Of a DNA stretch of 64,000 bases, positions 21,128 through 29,268 are shown piece after piece. Below the pieces are notes generated by a model that was not told where the DNA came from, did not search any database, and was given only the letters and a program-made list of their open reading frames with translations. The position numbers were made by a program, and so were the translations under genes. Position 1 is the stretch's first letter, and every line of letters starts with the position of its first letter. Where the stretch lies: positions 1-64,000 of the forward strand of contig NZ_SMJW01000008.1 in the NCBI RefSeq assembly GCF_004348335.1, given 5' to 3'. The stretch comes from Actinomadura bangladeshensis (GTDB taxonomy: Bacteria > Actinomycetota > Actinomycetes > Streptosporangiales > Streptosporangiaceae).

Positions 21128-22702
21128 TCAGGACCCGGCCGCCGGCTCCGGTGCCGGGTTGGCCTCGCAGGAGGCGTCGACGCCCTTCCGGGATGCCGGA
21201 CGGGTTCCGTCCTTCAGGTAGGCGATGACGTAGCCGTTCATGCACGGGTTGCCGTTGGGCGACAGGGCCGTGCCGTGGAAGTTGCCGCCGCGTTCCAGCA
21301 CCAGCCGGGAGTTCGGGAAGAGCCTGTGCACCTCGTAGGCGCCGGCCGCCGGGGTCACGGCGTCGTTCTCGCCCTGCGCCACCAGGATGTTCACGCCGCG
21401 GTGGCCGACCTTCTGCGGCTTGGCCGCGGGGACCGGCCAGAAGGCGCAGGGTGCGTTGTACCAGGCGTTGCGCCAGGTGACGAACCGCGTGCCCCGGTCG
21501 TACTGGCGGCGGTGGTCCTTGAGCCAGCGCTTCCAGCCGCGCGGCCACGCGGCGTCGCGGCACTGGATCGCGGTGGTCATCGCGTAGGTGTTCTGCCCGG
21601 GGTAGTCGACCGGGCCCCAGCTGTTGCGCAGTCCCGTCGGGTCCTTGCGCAGCACCCAGTCCGCCAGCACCTGCGCGTGGAACGTCCAGGTGTAGGTCCG
21701 GTAGGCGTTGATCTGGAAGATGTCGCCGTACTCCGCCGGCCCGATCGTCCCGTCGACCGGCGCCTCGCGGAGCAGGTCCATGCCCTTGTAGTAGTTCGCC
21801 TCGACCTCGGCGGCGGTGGCGCCCAGATGGTAGACCGAATCGTGCTCGGCGACCCAGGAGAAGAAGATGTCGGCGCGCTTCTCCAGTGCCGTGTTCTGGT
21901 CCAGGACGGCCCGGTACCCGACACGGCTGGGGCCGACCACGCTGTCGAGCACCATCCGGCGCACCCGGTTCGGGAACATCGAGGCGTAGACCGAGCCCAG
22001 GTACGTGCCGTAGCCGTAGCCGACGTAGCTGAGCTCGTCCTGCCCGAGAGCGGCCCGGATCAGGTCCAGGTCACGGGCGGTGGCCTTGGTGCTGAGGTGC
22101 TTGAGCACGTCGCCGTACTTCTCGCCGCAGCTCTCGGCGAACGAGCGGGCCTTGGCCAGCCACGCCCGCTCGTCGGCGGCGGTGCGCGGCACGTAGTCCG
22201 GCCGGGCGTGGCCCGGGTAGAGGAAGTCGGGATCGCAGGCGACCTTCGGTTCGCTCGCCCCGACGCCGCGCGGGTCGAAGCCGATCCAGTCGTAGGTGGC
22301 GCCGACCGCCGCCGGCAGCCCGGTCGAGCCGCCGGCGAACCGGGCGGACAGGTCCCGTCCGATGGCGACCGGCCACTGGCCGCGGTTCAGCAGCGCGATG
22401 CCCTGGTACTGCGCGTCCGGCGCGGTGTGCCGGGCCCGGGTCAGCGCCAGGGCGATCTTCCTGCCGCCGGGGCGGTCGTGGTCGAGCGGCACCTGGAGCG
22501 AGCCGCATTCCAGCCCCTTGAGGTAGCCGCCCATGATCGGGTCGTCGTCCGGGCAGGGCGTCCAGGCGATGCCCCCGGCCGCTTCCCGCGGTGCCGGTGA
22601 TGCCGCAGGTGCCGGCGATGCCGCCGCCGCGGCCCCCGGTACCGAGACGACCGCACCGGCCAGGCCGAGCCCGGCCGCTGCCGCGATCACTGTGCGCTTC
22701 AT
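21128..22702 (-). CDS. Secreted SlpD/tripeptidyl-aminopeptidase-like alpha/beta hydrolase lacking the nucleophile
   Basis: A 524-residue protein with a signal peptide (MKRTVIAAAAGLGLAGAVVS, then an Ala-rich cleavage region). The fold is of the Streptomyces S33 peptidases, with IGFDPRGVGASEP in the oxyanion region, NDAVTPAAGAYEVHR (acid) and a late GGNFHGTAL (His). The nucleophile elbow, normally G-Y-S-Y-G, here reads GYGYGTYLG. The serine is glycine (G230, codon GGC at 22013-22015). It should not be an ordinary serine peptidase. It is either an inactive, binding or chaperone-like member, or one with a different chemistry. It lies within the cluster next to the sugar gene rfbA. Confidence 0.85.
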   Translation of the reverse strand: MKRTVIAAAAGLGLAGAVVSVPGAAAAASPAPAASPAPREAAGGIAWTPCPDDDPIMGGYLKGLECGSLQVPLDHDRPGGRKIALALTRARHTAPDAQYQGIALLNRGQWPVAIGRDLSARFAGGSTGLPAAVGATYDWIGFDPRGVGASEPKVACDPDFLYPGHARPDYVPRTAADERAWLAKARSFAESCGEKYGDVLKHLSTKATARDLDLIRAALGQDELSYVGYGYGTYLGSVYASMFPNRVRRMVLDSVVGPSRVGYRAVLDQNTALEKRADIFFSWVAEHDSVYHLGATAAEVEANYYKGMDLLREAPVDGTIGPAEYGDIFQINAYRTYTWTFHAQVLADWVLRKDPTGLRNSWGPVDYPGQNTYAMTTAIQCRDAAWPRGWKRWLKDHRRQYDRGTRFVTWRNAWYNAPCAFWPVPAAKPQKVGHRGVNILVAQGENDAVTPAAGAYEVHRLFPNSRLVLERGGNFHGTALSPNGNPCMNGYVIAYLKDGTRPASRKGVDASCEANPAPEPAAGS

Positions 22703-22858
22703 ACGATTCCCCTCGTCGTGCGCGGCCCCGCCGCGCACCCCCGATATCGCGCGCTGCGAAACAATCACGGCCTCGCCGGAGGGTGCAGTACCTCACGCGA
22801 TGAGGTTGTCGAATCGTGACTTTTCGCCCAAAAATAGACCCGATATCGCCGATTTCGG

Positions 22859-23728
22859 TCAGCCGGATTCGGCCACTTCCATGATGTACCGGCCATAGTC
22901 CGACTTCGCCTGCCTGCTGCCGAGCCGGTAAAAGGCGTCCCGGTCGATGTATCCCAGGCGCCAGGCGATTTCCTCGACGCAGGCGATCCGCACCCCCTGC
23001 CGGTGCTCGAGCACCTGCACGTACTGCCCCGCCTCCATGAGGGCGTCGTGGGTCCCGGTGTCCAGCCAGACGTAGCCCCGGCCAAGCTGGATCAGCGTGG
23101 CCTCGTCCCGCTCCAGGTAGATCCGGTTGACGTCGGTGATCTCCAGCTCCCCGCGCTCGGAGGGCCGCAACCGCCCGGCGATGTCCACCACCCGGTTGTC
23201 GTAGAGGTAGAGCCCCGTGATCGCCAAGTTGGTCCGCGGCCTGGCCGGCTTCTCCTGGATCGACACGAGCCTCCCCTGCTCGTCCACCTCGCCGATCCCG
23301 TACCGCTCCGGGTCCCGCACCGGGTGGCCGAAGAGCACGCAGCCCTCGACGTTGCGCGCGGCCCGGTGGAGCAGCGTGCCGAAGCCCGCGCCGTGGAAGA
23401 TGTTGTCGCCCAGGACCAGGGCGACGGAGTCGTCTCCGATGTGGTCCGCGGAGACCAGGAACGCGTCCGCGAGCCCTCTGGGCTTGTCCTGCTCCGCATA
23501 GCTCAGCGAGATGCCGAGCGACGAGCCGTCCCCGAGGAGTCTGCGGAACGCGTCCAGGTCGTCCGGTGAGGAGATGATCTGGATCTCGGTGATGCCCGCG
23601 AGCATCAGCACCGACAGCGGGTAGTAGATCATCGGTTTGTCGTAGACCGGAAGCAGCTGCTTCGAAATGCCGAGCGTGATCGGGTGCAGCCGCGTCCCAT
23701 GGCCTCCGGCGAGGATGATTCCTTTCAC
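22859..23728 (-). CDS. rfbA: Glucose-1-phosphate thymidylyltransferase
   Basis: A 289-residue short-form RmlA. Its N-terminus KGIILAGGHGTRLHPITLG carries the nucleotide-binding GG-x-GTRL and is followed by SKQLLPVYDKPMIYYPL. It makes dTDP-glucose from glucose-1-phosphate and dTTP, the first step of all deoxysugars here. The GTG at 23728 is chosen because AGGAGG lies about 7 nt upstream and VKGIILAGG is the usual beginning. Stand-alone on the minus strand, 156 nt from the hydrolase. Confidence 0.95.
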   Translation of the reverse strand: MKGIILAGGHGTRLHPITLGISKQLLPVYDKPMIYYPLSVLMLAGITEIQIISSPDDLDAFRRLLGDGSSLGISLSYAEQDKPRGLADAFLVSADHIGDDSVALVLGDNIFHGAGFGTLLHRAARNVEGCVLFGHPVRDPERYGIGEVDEQGRLVSIQEKPARPRTNLAITGLYLYDNRVVDIAGRLRPSERGELEITDVNRIYLERDEATLIQLGRGYVWLDTGTHDALMEAGQYVQVLEHRQGVRIACVEEIAWRLGYIDRDAFYRLGSRQAKSDYGRYIMEVAESG

Positions 23729-23932
23729 CGCATGCCTCCTGCCCGAGAGAATGCCCGCCCCTTGATCGCCTTCCACGTCACATAGTGGCGGGCCGGCCGA
23801 GCGGCAGGCATCTTCTAAGGTGCTTTTTCGCCATTTGCCCGGCCGTACTCAAGTGGGCATCGATCCTTTTGCGAGAGCAGCCACACAAAGTGGCCATGAC
23901 CGGTTCCCCCTCACGAATGGCAAGTGACGAGG

Positions 23933-24121
23933 ATGCGAAAGTCGCGGTTCAAGTCGGCCCTGCGGTCCGTACTGGCACACGTCGGCGAAGGTCTGATGTG
24001 GACGGGGACCTTCTGGGCCGGGCCGATGTGGACCGATGCGCCTGCGGACGAGCCGGAGCGGGAGGCGCCGAGGGAAGGCGCCGCTACGGATTCAGCACCC
24101 AGGCGGAATGGTGCCGGGTGA
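23933..24121 (+). CDS. Possible small Trp-rich protein
   Basis: A short frame of about 62 residues beginning MRKSRFKSALRSVL, then LMWTGTFWAGPMWTDAPAD, with an acidic Glu/Pro-rich tail. Third codon positions are strongly GC-rich, as in neighbouring real genes, which supports coding. However, no good ribosome binding site is visible and the 3' end overlaps the convergent GNAT gene by 38 nt. No family is recognised. It could be a small cluster-specific protein or a chance frame. Confidence 0.3.
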   Translation: MRKSRFKSALRSVLAHVGEGLMWTGTFWAGPMWTDAPADEPEREAPREGAATDSAPRRNGAG

Positions 24122-24485
24122 AGCCGATGTGCGGGTAGTAGTCGGTGGCCGCCGGCGCCGACAGCAGCACGATCTTGGCCTGCGGCGCCTCTTTCCGCGT
24201 CGCGTCGATGAGGGCCCTGCCGATACCGGTCCGCTGGTACGGCCGGCTGACCGCGATATCGGACAGGTACGTGACGTAGGAGAAATCCGAGACACTGCGA
24301 GCGATGCCGACCAGCGCGCCGCCGACGCGGCAGGTGACGACCAGGTTGGCGTTGCGCACCATCGCCGCCATTCGTTCGACGTCCGCCACCGGGCGCCGTT
24401 CGCCGAGCCCCGAGGACCGGTAGACCTCCAGGACGTCGTCCAACTCCAGGGCGGCCCCGTTCTCCCGCTCAATCTCCCATGTCAC
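24084..24485 (-). CDS. GNAT N-acetyltransferase of the hydrazine cassette
   Basis: A 133-residue acetyltransferase fold with YLSDIAVSRPYQRTGIGRALI (the acetyl-CoA R/Q-x-x-G-x-G/A loop) and YYPHIGFTRHHSAW. The GTG start overlaps the lyase gene by 17 nt. In fosfazinomycin and kinamycin pathways a GNAT is encoded with the adenylosuccinate-lyase homologue and acetylates a hydrazine intermediate. The same pairing here suggests the same role. Confidence 0.82.
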   Translation of the reverse strand: MTWEIERENGAALELDDVLEVYRSSGLGERRPVADVERMAAMVRNANLVVTCRVGGALVGIARSVSDFSYVTYLSDIAVSRPYQRTGIGRALIDATRKEAPQAKIVLLSAPAATDYYPHIGFTRHHSAWVLNP

Positions 24486-25755
24486 GAAGAGCGTCCAATC
24501 GCTTGAGGATCACATCATGATGGACAAGGAAGCGTTCCGGCCCTAGCGGGCCGGTCTCGATTCCCTCGGCCCTGAGCAGCGTCTCGAGATCCGCAGCGCC
24601 GGACAGGGCTCCGTTCGCGGCGGCCTGGACCGCCCGGTAGGCGCGTTCGCGCTCGGTGCCGCTCTCCAGCAGATCGGCCAGCACCGCCGAACTGAACGCC
24701 AGGCCGCCGGTCCGGTCGATCGCGGCGCGCATCCGGTCCGGGAACACCTCGAGCGCCGCCACCAGGTCCGCCGCCGCGGTCGTCTGGTAGTGCGCGACGA
24801 TCATCGCGTCCGGGACGACGACCCGCTCGACCGACGAGTGCGACAGGTCGCGCTCGTGCCACAGCGCCACGTTCTCCAGCATCGTCCCCGCGTGGCCGCG
24901 CAGCAGCCGGGCCAGCCCGACCAGGCGCTCGCTGGTCGTCGGATTGCGCTTGTGCGGCATCGCGCTCGACCCCTGGTAGCCGGCCGTCCGGCTCTCCTCC
25001 ACCTCGCGGACCTCGCTGCGCGACAGCAGCCGCACCTCGGTGGCGATCTGCTCGACGCACGCGCCGAGCGCGGCCACCGCCTGCAGCAGCTGGGCGTGCC
25101 GGTCGCGGGCCACGACCTGGCTGGGCGCGGGCTCCACGCCCAGGCCGAGCTCCGCGCACACGTACTCCTCGACGAAGGGGTCGATCAGCGCGTAGGTGCC
25201 GACCGACCCGGAGATCGTGCCCACCGCCACCTCGGTGCGCGCCGCCTCCAGCCGCCGCACGGAGCGGTCGATCGCGAAGGCGAACCCGGCGAGCTTGTGG
25301 CCGAACGTCGTGGGCTCGGCGTGCATCCCGTGGGTCCGCCCGATGCACACGGTGTCCCAATGGCCGGCCGCCTTGTCGGCCAGCACGCCGCGAAGCCGCC
25401 GCGCCGCCCGGAGCAGGACGTCGCAGGCGCGGGCGAGGGTGTACCCAAGGGCCGTGTCCACGAGGTCGTAGCTCGTCATGCCCAGGTGCACCCACCGGGC
25501 GGAGTCGTCGGGGACGTCCTCGCAGAAGGCCGCGAGAAAGGAAAGGATCTCGTGGTCGCGCTCGCGCTCGAATTCCGCCACGCGCTCCGCCGACGGCACC
25601 TTGGCGCGCCGGATGTCGGCCAAGGCGCTTTCGGGTATCCGGCCGAGCGTCGCCTGCGCCTGAGACGCCAGGACCTCCACCTTGGTCCAGGTGGCGTAGC
25701 GCGCCTGATCCGTCCACAGATCTGCCATCTCCGGCAGCGAATAGCGGGATATCAT
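24469..25755 (-). CDS. Adenylosuccinate lyase-like enzyme of the hydrazine cassette
   Basis: A 428-residue fumarase/aspartase-superfamily lyase. It has the signature GSSAMPHKRNPTTSE, the active-site region GRTHGMHAEPTTFGHKL and HLGMTSYDLVDTAL. In housekeeping metabolism PurB releases fumarate. In fosfazinomycin and kinamycin the homologue eliminates fumarate from a hydrazinosuccinate derivative. Coupling to the GNAT, and divergent placement against amidase and glutamine synthetase genes, favours the specialised function. The ATG at 25755 lies about 95 nt from StrR-type site C. Confidence 0.9.
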   Translation of the reverse strand: MISRYSLPEMADLWTDQARYATWTKVEVLASQAQATLGRIPESALADIRRAKVPSAERVAEFERERDHEILSFLAAFCEDVPDDSARWVHLGMTSYDLVDTALGYTLARACDVLLRAARRLRGVLADKAAGHWDTVCIGRTHGMHAEPTTFGHKLAGFAFAIDRSVRRLEAARTEVAVGTISGSVGTYALIDPFVEEYVCAELGLGVEPAPSQVVARDRHAQLLQAVAALGACVEQIATEVRLLSRSEVREVEESRTAGYQGSSAMPHKRNPTTSERLVGLARLLRGHAGTMLENVALWHERDLSHSSVERVVVPDAMIVAHYQTTAAADLVAALEVFPDRMRAAIDRTGGLAFSSAVLADLLESGTERERAYRAVQAAANGALSGAADLETLLRAEGIETGPLGPERFLVHHDVILKRLDALRDMGD

Positions 25756-25850
25756 TTCCGTCCCTTCGCTGGATCAGTTCTACCGAAGGATAAGCACGAG
25801 CGGCGCCCGGGGCATAGCGGCCGTCGCCGACTTCTTCGTCCGTGCGGTCC

Positions 25851-25879
25851 GTTCAACTGCCGATTCGGCTCGGTTGAAC
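25851..25879. promoter_or_regulatory. StrR-type operator, site C
   Basis: GTTCAACTG, 11 nt, CGGTTGAAC, with the same 23-nt pitch between half-sites as site A. It lies between the divergent lyase/GNAT operon and the amidase operon, so it could control the whole hydrazine cassette. Confidence 0.75.
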
Positions 25880-25988
25880 CAGCCGGACGGGGCGGGCGGC
25901 GGGCACTCTTTCTCCGACCTTGCCCCCGAGCCCCGTCCTTGCCGGTCCAGCACTTGCACGGCGCTTTGCCGTGTCATCTAGTAGTCCC

Positions 25989-27404
25989 GTGCCAGTCACC
26001 GATGTCGCAAGCAATAGACAGCCGATCCACCAAGGTATTCGAGAGACAACGCAGTCCTTTCTCCGCGGCCGTTCGACCGTCACCGAGCACGTGCGGTCCG
26101 TGCTCGCGGCCATCGGTGCCTCGGACGCCGAGCTCGGCGCGTTCGTCACGGTCGCCGGCGACCGCGCGCTCCGGGAGGCGGCGGAGGCGGACCGGCTCAT
26201 CGCCGGGCTCGGCGAGGCCGCCTTCCGCGACCGGCCGCTGCTCGGCGTGCCGGTGGCGGTCAAGGACCTCATCCAGACGCAGGACCTCCCCACGCGGCGG
26301 GGGTCGCTGCTGCCGAACCGGCGCCCCGCGGTGGACGCCCCCGCGGTGGCCCGCCTCCGCGCCGCGGGCGCGATCGTGGTGGGCAAGACGGCGACCTCGG
26401 AGCACGGGTGGAGCGCCAGCACGGTGAGCCGGGTGGCCGGCCCCACCCGCAACCCGTGGGCCCTCGGAAGGACCGCCGGGGGGTCGAGCGGCGGATCCGC
26501 CGCCGCCGTGTCGGCGGGCCTGTGCACCGCGGCGCTCGGCACCGACGGCGCGGGCTCGATCCGCATCCCCGCGGCGTTCTGCGGCGTGGTCGGGTTCAAG
26601 CCGTCCGCCGGCCGGGTTCCCTACGTCCCCCCGTGCGCCGAGGGGCTGGCGCACGTCGGGCCGCTCGCGCGCAGCGTGGCCGACGCCGCGGCGCTCACGT
26701 CGCTGCTGGCCGGCCCCGACCACCGCGACCCGGACTCGGTGACCGGCCCGCCCGCGCTCAGGACGGGGCCCGTCTCCCTGCGCATCGGCTGGATCGAGTT
26801 CCCCCGGACGTCCGGTGAGGTCCGCAGGGCCACCGAGGACGTCCTGCCGGTGCTGACCGGGCTGGGACACCGCGTCGAGCGCATCGACGTCCCGTTCCCC
26901 GACCCGTACGCCGCCCTGGTGGACATCCTCGCCACCGCCGAGGCGAGCGGCACGTCGCCGGCCGACGAGCAGTGGTGCGACGAAGGCCGGCTCGCGGTCG
27001 TGCGCCATGGCCGCTCCCTGAGCGGCACGGCGGTGCTGCGCGCCGAGGAGGTGCGGCTCGCGCTGCGGGCGACGCTGGGCGCGGTAATGGACCGGTACCA
27101 CCTGCTGGCCATGGCGACCGTCCCCGTCGAGCCGTTCGCCGCGGACGCGATCGCCCCGCCGTGGGCGGCCGACCCGGACGACCTGCTGTGGCTCGCGTGG
27201 TCGCCCGCGACCTACCCGTTCAACATCACCGGCCAGCCGGCCCTGTCCCTTCCCGTCGGCGTCACGCCCGGCGGACTCCCGGTGGGGCTGCAACTCGTCG
27301 GCCGGCTCGGCGACGACGACCTGGTGCTGGCCGTGGCCGGACGCGTCGAGGCCGAACTCGGCCGCGCCTTCGTCCCGGCCGGCCCGACAGCGGAAAGAGA
27401 GTGA
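25989..27404 (+). CDS. Amidase (amidase-signature family) of the hydrazine cassette
   Basis: About 471 residues with the Ser-cisSer-Lys machinery of amidase-signature hydrolases. The lysine is K92 in VPVAVKDLIQT, the glycine/serine motif GGSSGGSAAAVSAG is at about 164-177, and GTDGAGSIRIPA carries the nucleophile. The GTG at 25989 is my choice; an ATG at 25920 would add 23 residues but overlaps the promoter region. In the kinamycin and fosfazinomycin cassettes an amidase hydrolyses an acylhydrazide to free hydrazine. It is followed after 2 nt by the glutamine synthetase homologue. Confidence 0.88.
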   Translation: MPVTDVASNRQPIHQGIRETTQSFLRGRSTVTEHVRSVLAAIGASDAELGAFVTVAGDRALREAAEADRLIAGLGEAAFRDRPLLGVPVAVKDLIQTQDLPTRRGSLLPNRRPAVDAPAVARLRAAGAIVVGKTATSEHGWSASTVSRVAGPTRNPWALGRTAGGSSGGSAAAVSAGLCTAALGTDGAGSIRIPAAFCGVVGFKPSAGRVPYVPPCAEGLAHVGPLARSVADAAALTSLLAGPDHRDPDSVTGPPALRTGPVSLRIGWIEFPRTSGEVRRATEDVLPVLTGLGHRVERIDVPFPDPYAALVDILATAEASGTSPADEQWCDEGRLAVVRHGRSLSGTAVLRAEEVRLALRATLGAVMDRYHLLAMATVPVEPFAADAIAPPWAADPDDLLWLAWSPATYPFNITGQPALSLPVGVTPGGLPVGLQLVGRLGDDDLVLAVAGRVEAELGRAFVPAGPTAERE

Positions 27405-27406
27405 TC

Positions 27407-28903
27407 ATGTTCTCCAGGCCATGGCCCCGGCCCGGCGGCGAGAGCGGCGTCGGCCGCCCTTCGTTCGTCGCCGAGTTCGGGCTCTGGGACGACCGGCAGG
27501 CCGCCGCGGCGGAGCGGATCGAGGTGGAGCTGGACGAGATCGACCTCGTCCGGGTCGTGTTCTGCGATCCGCACGGGTTGGCCCGGTCCAAGACGGTGCC
27601 CGCGGACGTGTTCCGGACAGTGCTGCGCAACGGCATGGACTTCAGCCCCGGGCCGTTCCTGTTCGACACCGGCCATGCCGTGGCCGTCGATTTCCTCGCC
27701 GACTCCGGCGTCGGGGTCGGTGAGCTTCGCGGCGCGGGCGATTTCGTGCTCGTCCCGGATCCGCGCACGTTCCAGGTCCTGCCCCGGACCGAGTCCAGGA
27801 CCGCCTGGGTGCTCGGCGACGAGTACCTGCGGGACGGCACGCCGCACCCGCTCGCGTCCCGCGGCGTGCTGCACCGTGTGTGCGCCGAGTACGCCCAGCA
27901 CGACCTGGCCCCGGTCATCGGGCTGGAGGTCGAGTGGTACCTCACGCGCCTTTCGGGCGGGCCGCCGGGGAACGCGGGCAACGGATTCGGCCTGCAGGGA
28001 GCCGCGCCGGCGGTGGAGGCGGTGAACTCCGGCTACCAGTTCAATCTCGACGGCCACTACGACTCGGTGGCCGAGGTCGCGGACCCGCTGGCCGCGATGC
28101 TCATGGCACTCGGCCTGCCGCTGCGCACGATGGAGCACGAGTCCGGCCCCGGGCAGCTCGAGACGACCTTCGCGCCCATGCCGGCCCTGGACGCCGCCGA
28201 CGCGATGCTGCTGTTCCGCACCCAGGTGAAGCAGTTCTGCAGGCGGCGCGGCTTCCACGCGTCCTTCATGACGCTGCCGCGCCTGGACGGCTTCGACTCC
28301 AGCGGCTGGCATCTGCACCAGTCCGTCACCAGCACGAAGACGAACCTCAACGTGTTCGCGGCGGGCGGCGGCACGGCGGACGCGATCTCCCCCGAGGGGG
28401 AGTCCTATGTCGAGGGCCTGCTGGCGCGGGCGCGGGAGTTCTGCCTGCTGTCGGTCCCGACGGTGAACGGCTACCGGCGGCTGGCTCCGGAGTTCCCGCT
28501 GGCCCCCACCGGCGTCGACTGGCGCTTGGAGGACCGCAGCGCCATGGTCCGGGTGCTGAGCGGCGACGCCGCGACCCACGTCGAGAACCGGATCGGGGAG
28601 CCGTGCGCGAACCCCTACCTGGTCATCGCCTCCCAGCTCTCCGCCGGCCTGGAGGGCCTGCTCTCCGGCCTCCCCGCCGAACCGAACGCCCATCCGGCGC
28701 TGCCGCGGTCGCTGCGCGAGGCGCTGAGCGCCTTCGGCGCGAGCCGGCGTGCCGAGGAACTGCTCGGCACGCCGCTCCGGACGTGCCTGGCGAAGCTGAA
28801 GGAGAGCGAGGCGTCGCGGTTCGAGACCTGGTGCGCGGCGGAGCGTCCCGCCGGCGGCGAAGTCACCGACTGGGAGCACCGCGAGTACTTCGGTGCCTTC
28901 TGA
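27407..28903 (+). CDS. Glutamine synthetase-like ligase (predicted glutamyl-hydrazine synthetase)
   Basis: A 498-residue GS-family protein. Metal and ATP residues are visible in VIGLEVEWYL, HESGPGQLETTFAP, SSGWHLHQSV and the C-terminal DWRLEDRSAMVRVL. Work on fosfazinomycin and kinamycin showed that a GS homologue joins hydrazine to the side chain of glutamate, making glutamic acid the hydrazine carrier. The neighbours here are the same set, so this role is proposed. The ATG at 27407 is preceded by GGAAAGAGA and lies next to the amidase stop; a GTG at 27401 is possible. Confidence 0.88.
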   Translation: MFSRPWPRPGGESGVGRPSFVAEFGLWDDRQAAAAERIEVELDEIDLVRVVFCDPHGLARSKTVPADVFRTVLRNGMDFSPGPFLFDTGHAVAVDFLADSGVGVGELRGAGDFVLVPDPRTFQVLPRTESRTAWVLGDEYLRDGTPHPLASRGVLHRVCAEYAQHDLAPVIGLEVEWYLTRLSGGPPGNAGNGFGLQGAAPAVEAVNSGYQFNLDGHYDSVAEVADPLAAMLMALGLPLRTMEHESGPGQLETTFAPMPALDAADAMLLFRTQVKQFCRRRGFHASFMTLPRLDGFDSSGWHLHQSVTSTKTNLNVFAAGGGTADAISPEGESYVEGLLARAREFCLLSVPTVNGYRRLAPEFPLAPTGVDWRLEDRSAMVRVLSGDAATHVENRIGEPCANPYLVIASQLSAGLEGLLSGLPAEPNAHPALPRSLREALSAFGASRRAEELLGTPLRTCLAKLKESEASRFETWCAAERPAGGEVTDWEHREYFGAF

Positions 28904-28932
28904 CCGACGATGAGGAAGCTGAGGAGGACGAC

Positions 28933-29268
28933 ATGCCGTGGGCGAAAGACGCTCCTTCGGCGGCCGGGGCCGAACGCGCCGAACGGATCGCGCGGCGGTC
29001 CCGCGCCGAGAACTGGCGGAAGCCGCCGCGCCGCATCGAGACGTCGGAATGCATCACCTGCGACCGGTGCCTGCGCAACTGCCCGCCCGAATTCGGGGCG
29101 ATCCTCGATCGCGGACTCGACGTCGTGATCGTCCCCGAACTGTGCTCCGGCTGCCCGGTGTGCGTGATGGTCTGCCCCGTCGACTGCATCTACGTGGACG
29201 AGCAGTGGACACCGACGCCCGACCGGCTGTGGGACCACCTCGGCCTGATGGCCGGAGGATCGCCATGA
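28933..29268 (+). CDS. 2x[4Fe-4S] ferredoxin
   Basis: A 111-residue ferredoxin with a 35-residue basic N-terminal extension. It has two complete CxxCxxCxxxCP motifs: CITCDRCLRNCP, and CSGCPVCVMVCP followed by VDC. It should supply low-potential electrons. GAGGAG lies directly upstream, and the stop overlaps the next start (ATGA). It is therefore coupled to the unknown 625-residue protein, its most likely redox partner. Confidence 0.92.
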   Translation: MPWAKDAPSAAGAERAERIARRSRAENWRKPPRRIETSECITCDRCLRNCPPEFGAILDRGLDVVIVPELCSGCPVCVMVCPVDCIYVDEQWTPTPDRLWDHLGLMAGGSP

